Assembly: GCA_003221375.1 (NCBI GenBank)
Contig: QHRI01000062.1
Coordinates: forward strand, 1,083 to 11,661
DNA: 10,579 nucleotides
Source: Verrucomicrobiota bacterium
GTDB lineage: Bacteria; Verrucomicrobiota; Verrucomicrobiia; Chthoniobacterales; UBA10450
Reading direction: 5' to 3'
Notes under the pieces: model-generated
Database searches by the model: none
Told to the model about the DNA's origin: nothing
Seen by the model: the letters and a program-made list of their open reading frames with translations, nothing else
Part shown: piece by piece, positions 1 to 7,041 of the stretch
How positions within the stretch are numbered: the stretch's first letter is position 1
How the letters are laid out: each line of letters begins with the position of its first letter
Translations under genes and position numbers: made by a program

Positions 1-630
1 CACAACTTGCACGCGTGGCAGAGGTCGCCCCGTGAAAAAGCCACTGGCAATCCCAACCGTATAAAGAACAAAGCCCCACCAAAGCAAGCCGGTGATTGCC
101 GCAAAGAGGTCCGTGAGCGGCGGCAGATGATAAAAAATCGAACGCAAATGATGTGTCTTGAGCTGGCGTTCCTGTACGAGGTACATTACCCCGGCGACGC
201 ATGCTAGCGCGAACGCGCCGAAGGCTATCAGCGAAACCGATGCATGAAATTCCAAAGAAGGATTGGCGGGCAACTTCACTGGATGCCGAACATCGATCGG
301 CGCCATTAATGCAAAGCCCTGCAACACAACAACCAGTGGGGCGGTAAACGCACCCATAAGTGAGAGGCGGTAAGCCGGGCCGACCAGCATGTAGATCAGC
401 GCGACCGACCAGGCAAGAAAGATAAAGACTTCAAACAAATTCGTCAGCGGGCAACGCCCCAGCTCATGACCGCGGACCGACAAAAACGCCGTTTGGAAAA
501 CAAAGCCCAGACCGATCGCCAGAAAATTAAATCTTCCTGGTCGAAAAACCCCGGCGCGCAAAGCGACGCCGGTCCGGACGACTGCCGCAAGAAAACAAAT
601 TGTCGAAATGATGAGAAAAACACGATCCAC
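1..630 (-). CDS. CcsA/HemX-family cytochrome c assembly protein (3' end cut by window edge)
   Basis: Integral inner-membrane protein of the cytochrome c assembly (CcmC/CcsA/HemX) family, whose members handle haem or support haem-protein assembly. The minus strand stays open from a GTG at 630-628 to the window edge, giving 210 residues; full-length relatives are usually about 260-300, so the C-terminal part is missing. The N-terminus starts with a hydrophobic helix (residues 3-24). Residues 53-74 hold the family pattern RGHELGRCPLTNLFE followed by FIFLAW. Residues 129-157 resemble the conserved helix beginning with a His (FHASVSLIAFGAF) and ending in YLVQERQLK; a Trp-containing helix follows at about 175-198. 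An in-frame TGA lies eight codons upstream and no ATG or TTG falls between, so GTG is the first possible start. No clear ribosome site is visible. In many bacteria a HemX-type gene precedes hemA, but the neighbour lies outside the window, so I give no symbol. Confidence 0.82.
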   Translation of the reverse strand, partial: MDRVFLIISTICFLAAVVRTGVALRAGVFRPGRFNFLAIGLGFVFQTAFLSVRGHELGRCPLTNLFEVFIFLAWSVALIYMLVGPAYRLSLMGAFTAPLVVVLQGFALMAPIDVRHPVKLPANPSLEFHASVSLIAFGAFALACVAGVMYLVQERQLKTHHLRSIFYHLPPLTDLFAAITGLLWWGFVLYTVGIASGFFTGRPLPRVQVV

Positions 631-652
631 GCTAAGATAGCTACTGTAAGAT

Positions 653-667
653 CAAGCTAGCTGCTTG
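653..667. other. Small inverted repeat near the CcsA-like gene start
   Basis: CAAGC and GCTTG are perfect complements around a 5-base loop, and the 8-base palindrome AGCTAGCT (655-662) is inside. It lies about 23 bases upstream of the GTG start of the minus-strand membrane gene, so it could be an operator or leader hairpin. It is short enough to be chance. Confidence 0.25.
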
Positions 668-700
668 GCAATCTGCGCTCCGGGCCGTTAGGCTCAGTAA

Positions 701-810
701 GTGCGATGACAAGGGTTCGCAGCGCGAGTCGCACAGTCTGCCTTTGCGATTTCGGTACGGCAAAGGACAGCAGGCAATTCCTGCAAGGGTCGAGTAACGG
801 AACGGCTCCG
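701..810. other. Cluster of inverted repeats in the divergent intergenic region
   Basis: The 356 bases between the divergent CcsA-like gene and the repeat-protein gene contain no convincing coding sequence. They hold a row of perfect inverted repeats: GTGCGA/TCGCAC (701-706 and 729-734), CCTTTGC/GCAAAGG (741-747 and 760-766), GCAGG/CCTGC with a 5-base loop (770-784) and CGGA/TCCG with a 5-base loop (798-810). This suggests a structured leader, a small RNA or protein-binding sites rather than random spacer. No family such as a known riboswitch was recognised. The remaining stretch (811-930) is AT-rich and shows nothing I can name except an AGGAGG at 909-914 with no start codon at a useful distance. 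Confidence 0.4.
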
Positions 811-939
811 CTAAAGGATTAAAAACTTAAATACAATTGTCTCCACGAACAACCTCCCGTGTAGCTATTTTGTCTTTCTTCGAGAACATCGGCTCCCTTT
901 CCATATGCAGGAGGCATTTTAATTTTTACATTGACAAAG

Positions 940-945
940 TAGAAT
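940..945 (+). promoter_or_regulatory. Possible -10 box of the repeat-protein gene
   Basis: TAGAAT matches five of six bases of the sigma-70 -10 consensus and lies about 40 bases before the ATG at 987. The bases expected to hold a -35 (TTTAAT near 918) match poorly. A TTGACA at 931-936 has no -10 box at the usual distance. Weak call. Confidence 0.25.
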
Positions 946-986
946 GATTTTTGGCAGAAAAAGCTTGCAAATATTCCACAACCCCT

Positions 987-2120
987 ATGAAAACACCTAA
1001 CAAATTCCAAATAACAACGGTTCTGTTGAATGCTCTAGTGCTTGCCTGTTTTGCATTATCCGTGATGGCGCAGGAAGCTCCGGATGTTAGCCCACCGCCT
1101 GACGGTGGGTACGCTGGAGGCAACACGGCCGAGGGTCAAAAAGCGCTTTTGAGCCTCATCTCTGGCACTTATAATAACGCGATTGGGTTGTATTCGCTCC
1201 TGAGTCTCACCACCGGTAGTTTTAACACCGGTGACGGCGCTGCGACACTTCTGGTCAACAACGCTAATGAAAATACAGCCACCGGTGCTGGAGCGCTTTT
1301 GTCTAACAATGCGCCCAGAAACACGGCCGATGGAGCGTTTGCGCTGTTCTTTAACACGACGGGCGTCGACAATACAGCTGTAGGTGATCGTGCCATGCAA
1401 AACAGTACCACGGGTAACGAAAATACTGCTGTCGGTAGCGGAGCGCTCTTTAACAATACCACCGGGAATAGCAACAGCGCTTTTGGTTTTGATGCGCTGT
1501 TCAGTAACACTGCGGGCAACCGTAACGTGGCCATCGGCCTTGGTGCGCTTGGGCAAAACACCACCGGGAATGACAACATTGCGCTGGGGTACTTCTCGGG
1601 CTCGGAGCTTACCGCAGGCGATAATAACATCTATATCGGCAACGTAGGTGTCGCTAACGAGTCCAACACCATCCGGATAGGTGATCCGGCAATTCACCAG
1701 ACCGTGATTATCGGGGGAATTCCAGCAGGCGGGTTGGCCGCCATCCTGTTCAACTTCAACAGTGGCAGTGTCACGATCGGTGCTGGCGGGCCCGTGCCAT
1801 TCAATCAGACAGCGCTTCAAGTGGGAACTGCCATCACCCAGACGAATAGCACGACCTTTACGCTCAATCAGGACGGCGTCTATAGAGTAACCTACACTCT
1901 ACGGACAGCCCTTCTGTCGCTGTTGGCCGAGACACAAGTCCAGGTGAACGGTACCGGTATCGGCCCGACGGCAGCGCTCATTGCTGCGGGCGCTCCTCTA
2001 AACGATCAGGTGACGTACCCGGCCAATGCCGGTGACACAGTGCAAGTTGTAGTCGGGGGATTGGCCCTAACGCTCGCCAATGGCGACAACGCGACGATCA
2101 ATATCGATAAGGTACAATAA
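987..2120 (+). CDS. Secreted NTAxG-repeat protein with BclA/C1q-like C-terminal domain
   Basis: Predicted secreted or surface protein of 377 residues; the exact function is unknown. Residues 1-28 form a signal peptide (MKTPNK, a hydrophobic core, then VMA before QEA). Residues 46-213 are ten tandem repeats of 16-17 residues with the pattern NTAxGxxALxxNTTGxx, related to YadA-like head repeats of trimeric adhesins. Residues 214-245 carry NNIYIG...ESNTIRIG, a block often seen after such repeats. From about residue 250 to the end the pattern (GGPVPFN, TFTLNQDGVYRVTYT, VQVNGTGIG, VTYPANAGDTVQVV) resembles the BclA C-terminal/C1q-like beta-jelly-roll, which forms trimers in spore and surface filaments. 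I chose the ATG at 987 because it places the signal peptide at the N-terminus; a TTG at 951 would add 12 unlikely residues. No Shine-Dalgarno is visible. It stands alone between a divergent gene and a candidate terminator. Confidence 0.85.
   Translation: MKTPNKFQITTVLLNALVLACFALSVMAQEAPDVSPPPDGGYAGGNTAEGQKALLSLISGTYNNAIGLYSLLSLTTGSFNTGDGAATLLVNNANENTATGAGALLSNNAPRNTADGAFALFFNTTGVDNTAVGDRAMQNSTTGNENTAVGSGALFNNTTGNSNSAFGFDALFSNTAGNRNVAIGLGALGQNTTGNDNIALGYFSGSELTAGDNNIYIGNVGVANESNTIRIGDPAIHQTVIIGGIPAGGLAAILFNFNSGSVTIGAGGPVPFNQTALQVGTAITQTNSTTFTLNQDGVYRVTYTLRTALLSLLAETQVQVNGTGIGPTAALIAAGAPLNDQVTYPANAGDTVQVVVGGLALTLANGDNATINIDKVQ
1122..1625 (+). repeat. Ten tandem ~51-base coding repeats (NTAxG units)
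   Basis: Ten in-frame units of 17 codons (two have 16) encode NTAxGxxAL-type repeats. The middle units, from about 1320 to 1575, are the most regular, with recurring 'accacgggt/accaccggg' and 'aatac(a/t)gc' words. DNA identity between units is only partial, so this is an old or strongly diversified expansion rather than a recent slippage tract. Confidence 0.8.
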
Positions 2121-2156
2121 TCCACAGTTGACTCGCAGGTTATCCGTTACTTTAGA

Positions 2157-2200
2157 CTGCCGGCTGTATGCCAAACGGCTGCGGCCGGCAGCTAGCTTTT
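2157..2200 (+). terminator. Candidate intrinsic terminator after the repeat-protein gene
   Basis: A perfect 8-base stem CTGCCGGC (2157-2164) pairs with GCCGGCAG (2184-2191) across a 19-base loop that itself can fold (GCC-AAAC-GGC). TTTT follows at 2197-2200. It starts 37 bases past the stop codon of the repeat protein. The T-run is short and set 5 bases off the stem, so efficiency is uncertain. Confidence 0.5.
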
Positions 2201-2283
2201 CGAGGCAAATTGCGTGGTAAGTGGTGGGTCGATGGCTTTTTCAAAAGTGACCGACTTAAGGCAAAGGGAAGGCCGCTGCGTCC

Positions 2284-2311
2284 GTTGCGACGCTGATTGA
2301 CGTTTCGCAAC
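2284..2311 (+). promoter_or_regulatory. Leader hairpin upstream of apt
   Basis: GTTGCGA (2284-2290) is the exact reverse complement of TCGCAAC (2305-2311). Two more pairs (CG/CG) can form inside if a TT bulge is allowed. The hairpin ends 21 bases before the ATG of apt and would sit in its 5' leader. It has no T-run, so it is not a normal terminator. It also contains the TTG (2297) that could otherwise be taken as an alternative start. Confidence 0.35.
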
Positions 2312-2332
2312 AGTCCGCTAGCGTTCGCGCGG

Positions 2333-2863
2333 ATGGCCTTGGATACACTCGAAAGACTGCGCGCCGCCGTACGCGATGTGCCTGATTTTCCGAAGAAAGG
2401 TATTGTATTCAAAGATATTACACCGGTCTTGAGCGATCCCGTTTTGTTTCATGTCTCTATTGACCTGTTTTTGGATCGTTGCAGAGGGAAAAAGATCGAC
2501 AAGATCGTTGGCATCGATGCGCGCGGATTTCTCTTTGGATCGGCGGTCGCCTATGAGCTCGGTGTCGGTTTCGTTCCGATTCGCAAGCGCGGGAAGCTGC
2601 CTTTCCAGACTGAGATTGCCAGCTACTCGCTCGAGTACGGCGAAGCGGAAATGGAGATGCACATCGATGCCATTACTGTAGGGGAACGAATCGTTTTGGT
2701 AGATGACTTGTTGGCGACTGGAGGGACTTCTGCCGCGGCGGCTGTCCTCATTCGCAAGGCGGGGGGAAACCTTCTGGAAGCGCAATTCCTGATTGAGTTG
2801 GAATTTCTTCATGGCGTTAAGCAACTCGAGCCGACACCGGTCGTTTCATTCCTGAAATACTGA
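2333..2863 (+). CDS. apt: Adenine phosphoribosyltransferase
   Basis: Cytoplasmic purine-salvage enzyme that joins adenine to PRPP to give AMP and pyrophosphate. The 176 residues match the usual length of about 170-185. Family motifs seen: DFPKKGIVFKDITP (18-31), the GIDARGFLFG loop, PIRKRGKLP, the flexible-loop segment SYSLEYGEAEMEMH, and the PRPP-binding motif VLVDDLLATGGT (about 121-132) with the two Asp residues D124 and D125. The ATG at 2333 gives a normal N-terminus; an in-frame TTG at 2297 would add 12 residues and lies inside a leader hairpin. There is no obvious Shine-Dalgarno site. glnD follows on the same strand after a 103-base gap that contains a palindrome, so glnD may also have its own promoter. 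Confidence 0.95.
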   Translation: MALDTLERLRAAVRDVPDFPKKGIVFKDITPVLSDPVLFHVSIDLFLDRCRGKKIDKIVGIDARGFLFGSAVAYELGVGFVPIRKRGKLPFQTEIASYSLEYGEAEMEMHIDAITVGERIVLVDDLLATGGTSAAAAVLIRKAGGNLLEAQFLIELEFLHGVKQLEPTPVVSFLKY

Positions 2864-2901
2864 GCTTGGGCACGCAGGGCTGTCATGGCGATTGCTCCTT
2901 C

Positions 2902-2916
2902 TCCATCTGAGATGGA
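2902..2916. promoter_or_regulatory. 15-base perfect palindrome upstream of glnD (operator-like)
   Basis: TCCATCT-G-AGATGGA is a perfect 7+1+7 palindrome 50 bases before the glnD start. Odd-centred palindromes of this size are typical dimeric-regulator sites. It directly abuts the GGATTTGGATTTTG element that follows. No regulator can be named from sequence alone. Confidence 0.4.
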
Positions 2917-2946
2917 TTTGGATTTTGAAGATCCGATTTTAGATTG
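2911..2946 (+). repeat. GGATTTTGGATTG-like upstream element, copy at glnD
   Basis: A degenerate array of GATTT(T)GG/AGATTG words ending in GATTTTAGATTG, 20 bases before the glnD ATG. A second copy, in the same orientation relative to its gene, lies 18 bases before the proposed GTG of the STT3-like gene (10122-10150, minus strand). The last 12 bases of the two copies differ at one position. Confidence 0.45.
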
Positions 2947-2966
2947 AACGGCGATCCGAATTCGCG

Positions 2967-5768
2967 ATGAGAACATCCCGCCACTTAGAACAAGTTTTGA
3001 CCCATGCCGCAAAGCGCCTCGCGGCTACGGGTGCCAGGCGTCCAACCGAAGTCCTGCCCCTTTACAAGAAGTTTCTCAAGGTTGAGGAACATCGGCTGCG
3101 CCTGAAACACCAGGCCGGTGGTGGTGGCCGCGAAATCTGTGCGCGACGCTCTGAGCTGGTTGATGTCTTATTGCAATACGTTTTCGATGCTGCGACAGCA
3201 ACGGCTGCTCGCCGAAATGGCGCGGCCAGGGTCCCACTCGCGTTGATCGCGCTTGGTGGATATGGCCGAGGTGAGCTCAACCCCTTTAGTGACATCGATG
3301 TGATGGTTTTGCACAAAGGGACGAAGGAGATTTCGCCGCACTTGGAAGAGATGGTGAAACAAGTCCTCTATCTTCTTTGGGACAGCGGTTTCAAGGTTGG
3401 GCACTCCACGCGTTCGATCAAAGAAGCGATCGGTGAGGCCAATCGCGATATGCGCACAAAGACCGCCATGCTGGAGTCGCGATTCCTTGCGGGCGATGAA
3501 GAACTGGCACACGAATTCAGGCGTCAGTTTCGCTCGAAGTGCGTCCGCGGATACGAACGGGAATATGTGGAAATGCGCATGCGGGATCAGGCGGCGCGAC
3601 ACAAGAAATTCGGCGACAGCGTCTATCTGCAGGAGCCGAACTTAAAGAACGGTTGCGGCGGCCTGCGCGACTACCAAAACCTTCTCTGGATGACCTATTT
3701 CAAAGAGGGTTCGCTAAGCACGAACCAACTTGTCGGCAAAGACTGGCTAAGCCAAAGCGACCAGCGCCGGATCGAAAAAGCCTACGATTTTCTCCTGCGG
3801 TTGCGCACCGCGCTGCATTACGCGACGGAGCGCGCGACCGACATACTTCACATTAATTTGCAGGAAGATATTGCAAAGCGTCTCGATTATTCTTCAACAA
3901 ACGGCCAACTCCGGAGTGAGACGCTCATGCGGGATTACTACGAGCACACTCGAAATATCTTTCGAGTCACGGAACGCATTACCGAGCAGTTTGTAGGCGG
4001 ATATGTCACAAGCAAGACACGCTCACTGTTTAGCTTTCTTCCGCTGGTGCGAGCGGACAAAACTCCTGTGGGAGATTGTTTCTTTGTTCGCAACAAGCAG
4101 CTGCATCCAGCGCAGCGCGATCTTTTCCGAGACCCCGAGCAAATGATGCGGGCATTTCAGTTCGCGCAGGAACGCGGTTTGGACCTGAGTCCGGAATTAG
4201 AGGATCTGTTGAGCAGAAGCCTCGGCCACGTTACCCGGACATATCAGTATGCACTCGGGCCACGCGCAATCTTTAAAACGATCCTGTCACAAAAGGGGAA
4301 AGTGGGTCGTATCCTCCGATTGATGCATCGGGTCGATTTTCTGGGCCGGTACATTCCTGAATTCGGACAGCTCACCTGCCTGGTGCAGCATGAGTTTCTC
4401 CATCGTTACACGGCTGATGAGCATACATTGGTGTGCATCGATAAACTTGATGCCCTGGCGCAGACGACTAATCCGAAGTTGGTCGCTTATCGTAAGATCT
4501 TTGAGCAACTTGAGGACCCGTTCGTTCTCTACCTTGCGCTTCTCTTACACGATAGCGGCAAAGCCGTTGGGGCCAGGCCGCATTCCGAAGCGAGCGCGCT
4601 CTTCGCCCAGCGCGTCGCTGCGCGTCTGCAGTTATCTCCCGAACAGCGCAAATCGCTCATCCTGCTCGTCGATCATCACCTCACGCTTTCCCAGATTGCA
4701 CAGCAAAGAAATCTTGATGATCCGGCGACGGTCACAGACTTTGCCCACATTGTGAAACACCAGAAAAACCTGAACGCATTGATGCTGCTTACGCTGGCGG
4801 ACGGCCAGGGTACAAGCGCGGAGGCGTGGTCGGATTGGAAAGAATCTCTGGTTTGGGAATTGTTTCACGAAACCTCTCGCTTCCTGGCGGACCAAAAGTC
4901 CTACTATGAACAAACAAAGGTCGAACGTGAAAGTTTGCAGCGCTCGGTAGCCGCAAGGCTTCCTTCCGATTTTGCAGCGGAGATTGACGCGCACTTTGAG
5001 TTCATGCCGGACAATTATTTTCGCGGTAGCGATGTCCCGGAGATTGTTGAGCATCTGAAACTATTCCGGATGTTTCTTGAAAATGTCTCCAGTCCGCCAC
5101 AGGACGGATTCCCTGGGACGAACCGCGGAGAGTTTCCACTTGCCGCAGCCATCCAATGGAAAGCGCTTCCGGAGCAGGGGCACAGCGTTGTCACCTTTTG
5201 CACGTGGGAGCGCGAAAGCTTATTGGCGAAGCTGGCTGGCTCACTGTCCGTTGTGCCATTGAATATTTTAAGTGCTGATATCTTCCCTCGCGGCGACAAT
5301 GTTGTATTGGCTGTTTTTCGGGTGTGCGACACGAAAGCACGTCCTGTGACATCCCAGCGGGACTTCGCACTGGTAGAGCAAACTTTGCGTCGAGCACTCG
5401 AAGATGAGAGCTTCGATTTCCTTCCGTTAATCGAAAAGACGAAACGCCAAACCGGTCGTGTTGCGCCAGGTATTGAATTTCCAACCCGTATTACAATCGA
5501 TAACAAAACCCATCCAGTGTACGGGCTTATTGAGATTCAGGCATCGGACCGGCTCGGCTTGCTTTATGATGTCCTGAGTTGCCTTGACCGCGAAAATCTT
5601 CTCGTTCCGCTTTCTCGCATTAACACACAGGCCGGCGCAGCAATCGATACTCTCTATGTTGTGGACCGTTCCACGCGCGCCAAAATTAGCGATCCACACC
5701 GCATCAGGGCGATCCAGGTTCGGCTTCAAAATGCAATTCTAAGTGGAGGCGCTGCCAAATCGAAGTAA
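2967..5768 (+). CDS. glnD: [Protein-PII] uridylyltransferase / uridylyl-removing enzyme
   Basis: Bifunctional nitrogen sensor that uridylylates PII when glutamine is low and removes UMP when it is high. The 933 residues are slightly longer than E. coli GlnD (890). Domain order is complete: nucleotidyltransferase with GGYGRGELNPFSDIDV (97-112; D109 and D111 as metal ligands), GlnD-specific segment LKNGCGGLRDYQNLLW (from about 226), HD hydrolase domain with YTADEHT (481-487), HD pair H528/D529 in LLLHDSGKA, and DHH at 569-571, then two ACT domains starting near 739 (HSVVTFCTWERESLLAKLAG) and 849 (HPVYGLIEIQASDRLGLLYDV). All catalytic motifs look intact, so both activities are expected. It follows apt and precedes a nucleotidyltransferase by 38 bases, so the three may be co-transcribed. 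The leader carries a palindrome and the GGATTTTGGATTG-like element. No PII gene is in the window. Confidence 0.95.
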   Translation: MRTSRHLEQVLTHAAKRLAATGARRPTEVLPLYKKFLKVEEHRLRLKHQAGGGGREICARRSELVDVLLQYVFDAATATAARRNGAARVPLALIALGGYGRGELNPFSDIDVMVLHKGTKEISPHLEEMVKQVLYLLWDSGFKVGHSTRSIKEAIGEANRDMRTKTAMLESRFLAGDEELAHEFRRQFRSKCVRGYEREYVEMRMRDQAARHKKFGDSVYLQEPNLKNGCGGLRDYQNLLWMTYFKEGSLSTNQLVGKDWLSQSDQRRIEKAYDFLLRLRTALHYATERATDILHINLQEDIAKRLDYSSTNGQLRSETLMRDYYEHTRNIFRVTERITEQFVGGYVTSKTRSLFSFLPLVRADKTPVGDCFFVRNKQLHPAQRDLFRDPEQMMRAFQFAQERGLDLSPELEDLLSRSLGHVTRTYQYALGPRAIFKTILSQKGKVGRILRLMHRVDFLGRYIPEFGQLTCLVQHEFLHRYTADEHTLVCIDKLDALAQTTNPKLVAYRKIFEQLEDPFVLYLALLLHDSGKAVGARPHSEASALFAQRVAARLQLSPEQRKSLILLVDHHLTLSQIAQQRNLDDPATVTDFAHIVKHQKNLNALMLLTLADGQGTSAEAWSDWKESLVWELFHETSRFLADQKSYYEQTKVERESLQRSVAARLPSDFAAEIDAHFEFMPDNYFRGSDVPEIVEHLKLFRMFLENVSSPPQDGFPGTNRGEFPLAAAIQWKALPEQGHSVVTFCTWERESLLAKLAGSLSVVPLNILSADIFPRGDNVVLAVFRVCDTKARPVTSQRDFALVEQTLRRALEDESFDFLPLIEKTKRQTGRVAPGIEFPTRITIDNKTHPVYGLIEIQASDRLGLLYDVLSCLDRENLLVPLSRINTQAGAAIDTLYVVDRSTRAKISDPHRIRAIQVRLQNAILSGGAAKSK

Positions 5769-5806
5769 TAAGAAGCGCGCCCAGCTCGCTCTGCTTTCTT
5801 GATGCC

Positions 5807-6553
5807 ATGAATGCTTTAATTCTCGCCGCGGGATACGCAACACGGCTTTATCCACTGACGCTCAGTAAGGCAAAGCCATTGCTGGTGGTCGGCGGGAAGC
5901 CGATTATCGAATGGGTGGTGGATAACCTCGAAGGAGTTCCCGGGCTGGAAACGATTTACGTAGTGGCGAACGACAAATTCGCGGCTGACTTTCAAACTTG
6001 GAGCGAGCACTACCGGAACGGGCATCCAGAGTTCAAATTCAAAATTGTCAATGATGGCTCCAAGAGCGACGAAGATAAACTGGGCGCAATCGGAGATATC
6101 GATTTTGTTGTCAGGGAAGAAAATCTGGCGCAAAGCAGCTTGTTAGTTGTTGCCGGCGACAACCTGTTCACCGAATCGCTCAAGGGATTTGTGGCTTGCG
6201 CCAATGGAACCGAAGCGACGGTCGGTGTCTATGACGTCGGGGATTCCGAAGCGATCAAAAAATACGGTAACGTTCTGATCAATGACGACGGAATCATCAC
6301 CCACTTGGAAGAAAAACCACAGAAGCCGCGGGGAACGCTCGCTGCGATTGCTCTTTACTACTATTCTCCTGTCGTCCTCTCTCTTTTGACCACATATCTC
6401 GCCGCCGGCAATAACCCCGATCAGCCCGGCCGTTTTGTGCAATGGCTGTACACGCGTAAACCTGTAAAGACATTCCAAGTCAAAGGGAAATGGCTCGATA
6501 TTGGAAGCAAAGAGACGCTTGAAAACGCAGACGCGATTCTTGCTAAGAGGTAA
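5807..6553 (+). CDS. Sugar-1-phosphate nucleotidyltransferase (RmlA/GlmU-N-like)
   Basis: Predicted cytoplasmic enzyme that makes an NDP-sugar from an NTP and a sugar-1-phosphate. The 248 residues form a single Rossmann-like nucleotidyltransferase domain with no C-terminal left-handed helix, so it is the short type rather than full GlmU or a GlgC. The N-terminus MNALILAAGYATRLYPLT continuing to KAKPLLVVGGKPIIE (1-35) is the nucleotide-binding signature. D118 in VVAGDNLF and D231 in GKWLDIGS are the likely metal ligands. LEEKP (167-171) is the conserved sugar-side motif. The specific sugar and base (dTTP, UTP, CTP) cannot be read from sequence. The gene starts 38 bases after glnD; an overlapping ATG at 5802 meets a stop after one further codon and is not a rival start. 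No Shine-Dalgarno site is visible. Confidence 0.88.
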   Translation: MNALILAAGYATRLYPLTLSKAKPLLVVGGKPIIEWVVDNLEGVPGLETIYVVANDKFAADFQTWSEHYRNGHPEFKFKIVNDGSKSDEDKLGAIGDIDFVVREENLAQSSLLVVAGDNLFTESLKGFVACANGTEATVGVYDVGDSEAIKKYGNVLINDDGIITHLEEKPQKPRGTLAAIALYYYSPVVLSLLTTYLAAGNNPDQPGRFVQWLYTRKPVKTFQVKGKWLDIGSKETLENADAILAKR

Positions 6554-6607
6554 GCGTAGAGGGCAACGAGTGAGGGGAACTATCCAGAAAAGCGTTTTAC
6601 TCTTGGC

Positions 6608-7027
6608 TTATTTTAATCGGCCTTCATCAAACTCGATTAGATCGAAATAAGTCCGAATATCCCTGCGTCCTTGACCGCCGGCCTCCTTCAGAAAGTGGAG
6701 AAAGCGCGCCTTCTTTGCAGCTGTATCGGGGTGCCGTGAAATCATCGCCTGGTTCCACTGTTCGATTGCTTCCGAAGAATGCGGGATTCCATTTGTCTGC
6801 ACCCAATTTAGAATTGCATCATCCTCATCCAGTCTGTTCGCGATTTCCTCAAACGCGTCGCCGTCAATTTTCAGAAACGCCAGAAGATGCTTATCGAACC
6901 CGACGGTCTTGTAGTTGTAGCCATTGAGCAGCCCTTTGCGATGAAGCCTGGCTTTGTCGATTAAACGCGGCAGGTGCACGTAGCCGCCAAGTTTCTCGTA
7001 AGGACTGCGCGGATGCAGTCTTTGCAT
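6608..7027 (-). CDS. DUF5069 family protein
   Basis: Small soluble protein of 139 residues with no signal peptide or membrane helix. The opening PRSPYEKLGGYVHLPRLIDKARLH (residues 6-29), the central GFDKHLLAFLKID and the WVQTNG...IEQWNQAM segment match my memory of DUF5069, a family of unknown function common in Verrucomicrobiota, Planctomycetota and related groups. It begins 14 bases after the zinc-ribbon bactofilin stop and is probably the last gene of that operon. Upstream bases (cttctcc before the ATG) offer no Shine-Dalgarno, so translational coupling to the bactofilin is plausible. It converges with the nucleotidyltransferase gene across a 54-base gap with no convincing terminator. Confidence 0.8.
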   Translation of the reverse strand: MQRLHPRSPYEKLGGYVHLPRLIDKARLHRKGLLNGYNYKTVGFDKHLLAFLKIDGDAFEEIANRLDEDDAILNWVQTNGIPHSSEAIEQWNQAMISRHPDTAAKKARFLHFLKEAGGQGRRDIRTYFDLIEFDEGRLK

Positions 7028-7041
7028 GGAGAAGGTCTTTG

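Noticed and set aside
466..660. A 64-codon plus-strand frame, and a similar 66-codon one at 7-207
   Set aside because: Both are antisense to the CcsA/HemX-like protein, whose minus-strand frame shows clear membrane helices and family motifs over the whole stretch.
931..959. Sigma-70 promoter built on TTGACA at 931-936
   Set aside because: No -10 box occurs 16-18 bases downstream; the sequence there is GCAGAA-like.
944..1000. An 18-codon leader peptide starting at ATG 944
   Set aside because: It overlaps the signal peptide of the main gene in another frame and has no ribosome site or regulatory codon run.
1122..1625. CRISPR array, because of regular spacing
   Set aside because: The 51-base units are in-frame coding repeats without identical repeats or unique spacers.
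1056..1820. A 254-codon open frame on the minus strand opposite the repeat protein
   Set aside because: It is antisense to a protein with a clear signal peptide and repeats; its own translation shows no domain and mirrors the repeat structure of the other strand.
6554..6607. Bidirectional terminator between the convergent genes
   Set aside because: Only a weak AAAA-GCG-TTTT pairing is visible, with no GC-rich stem.
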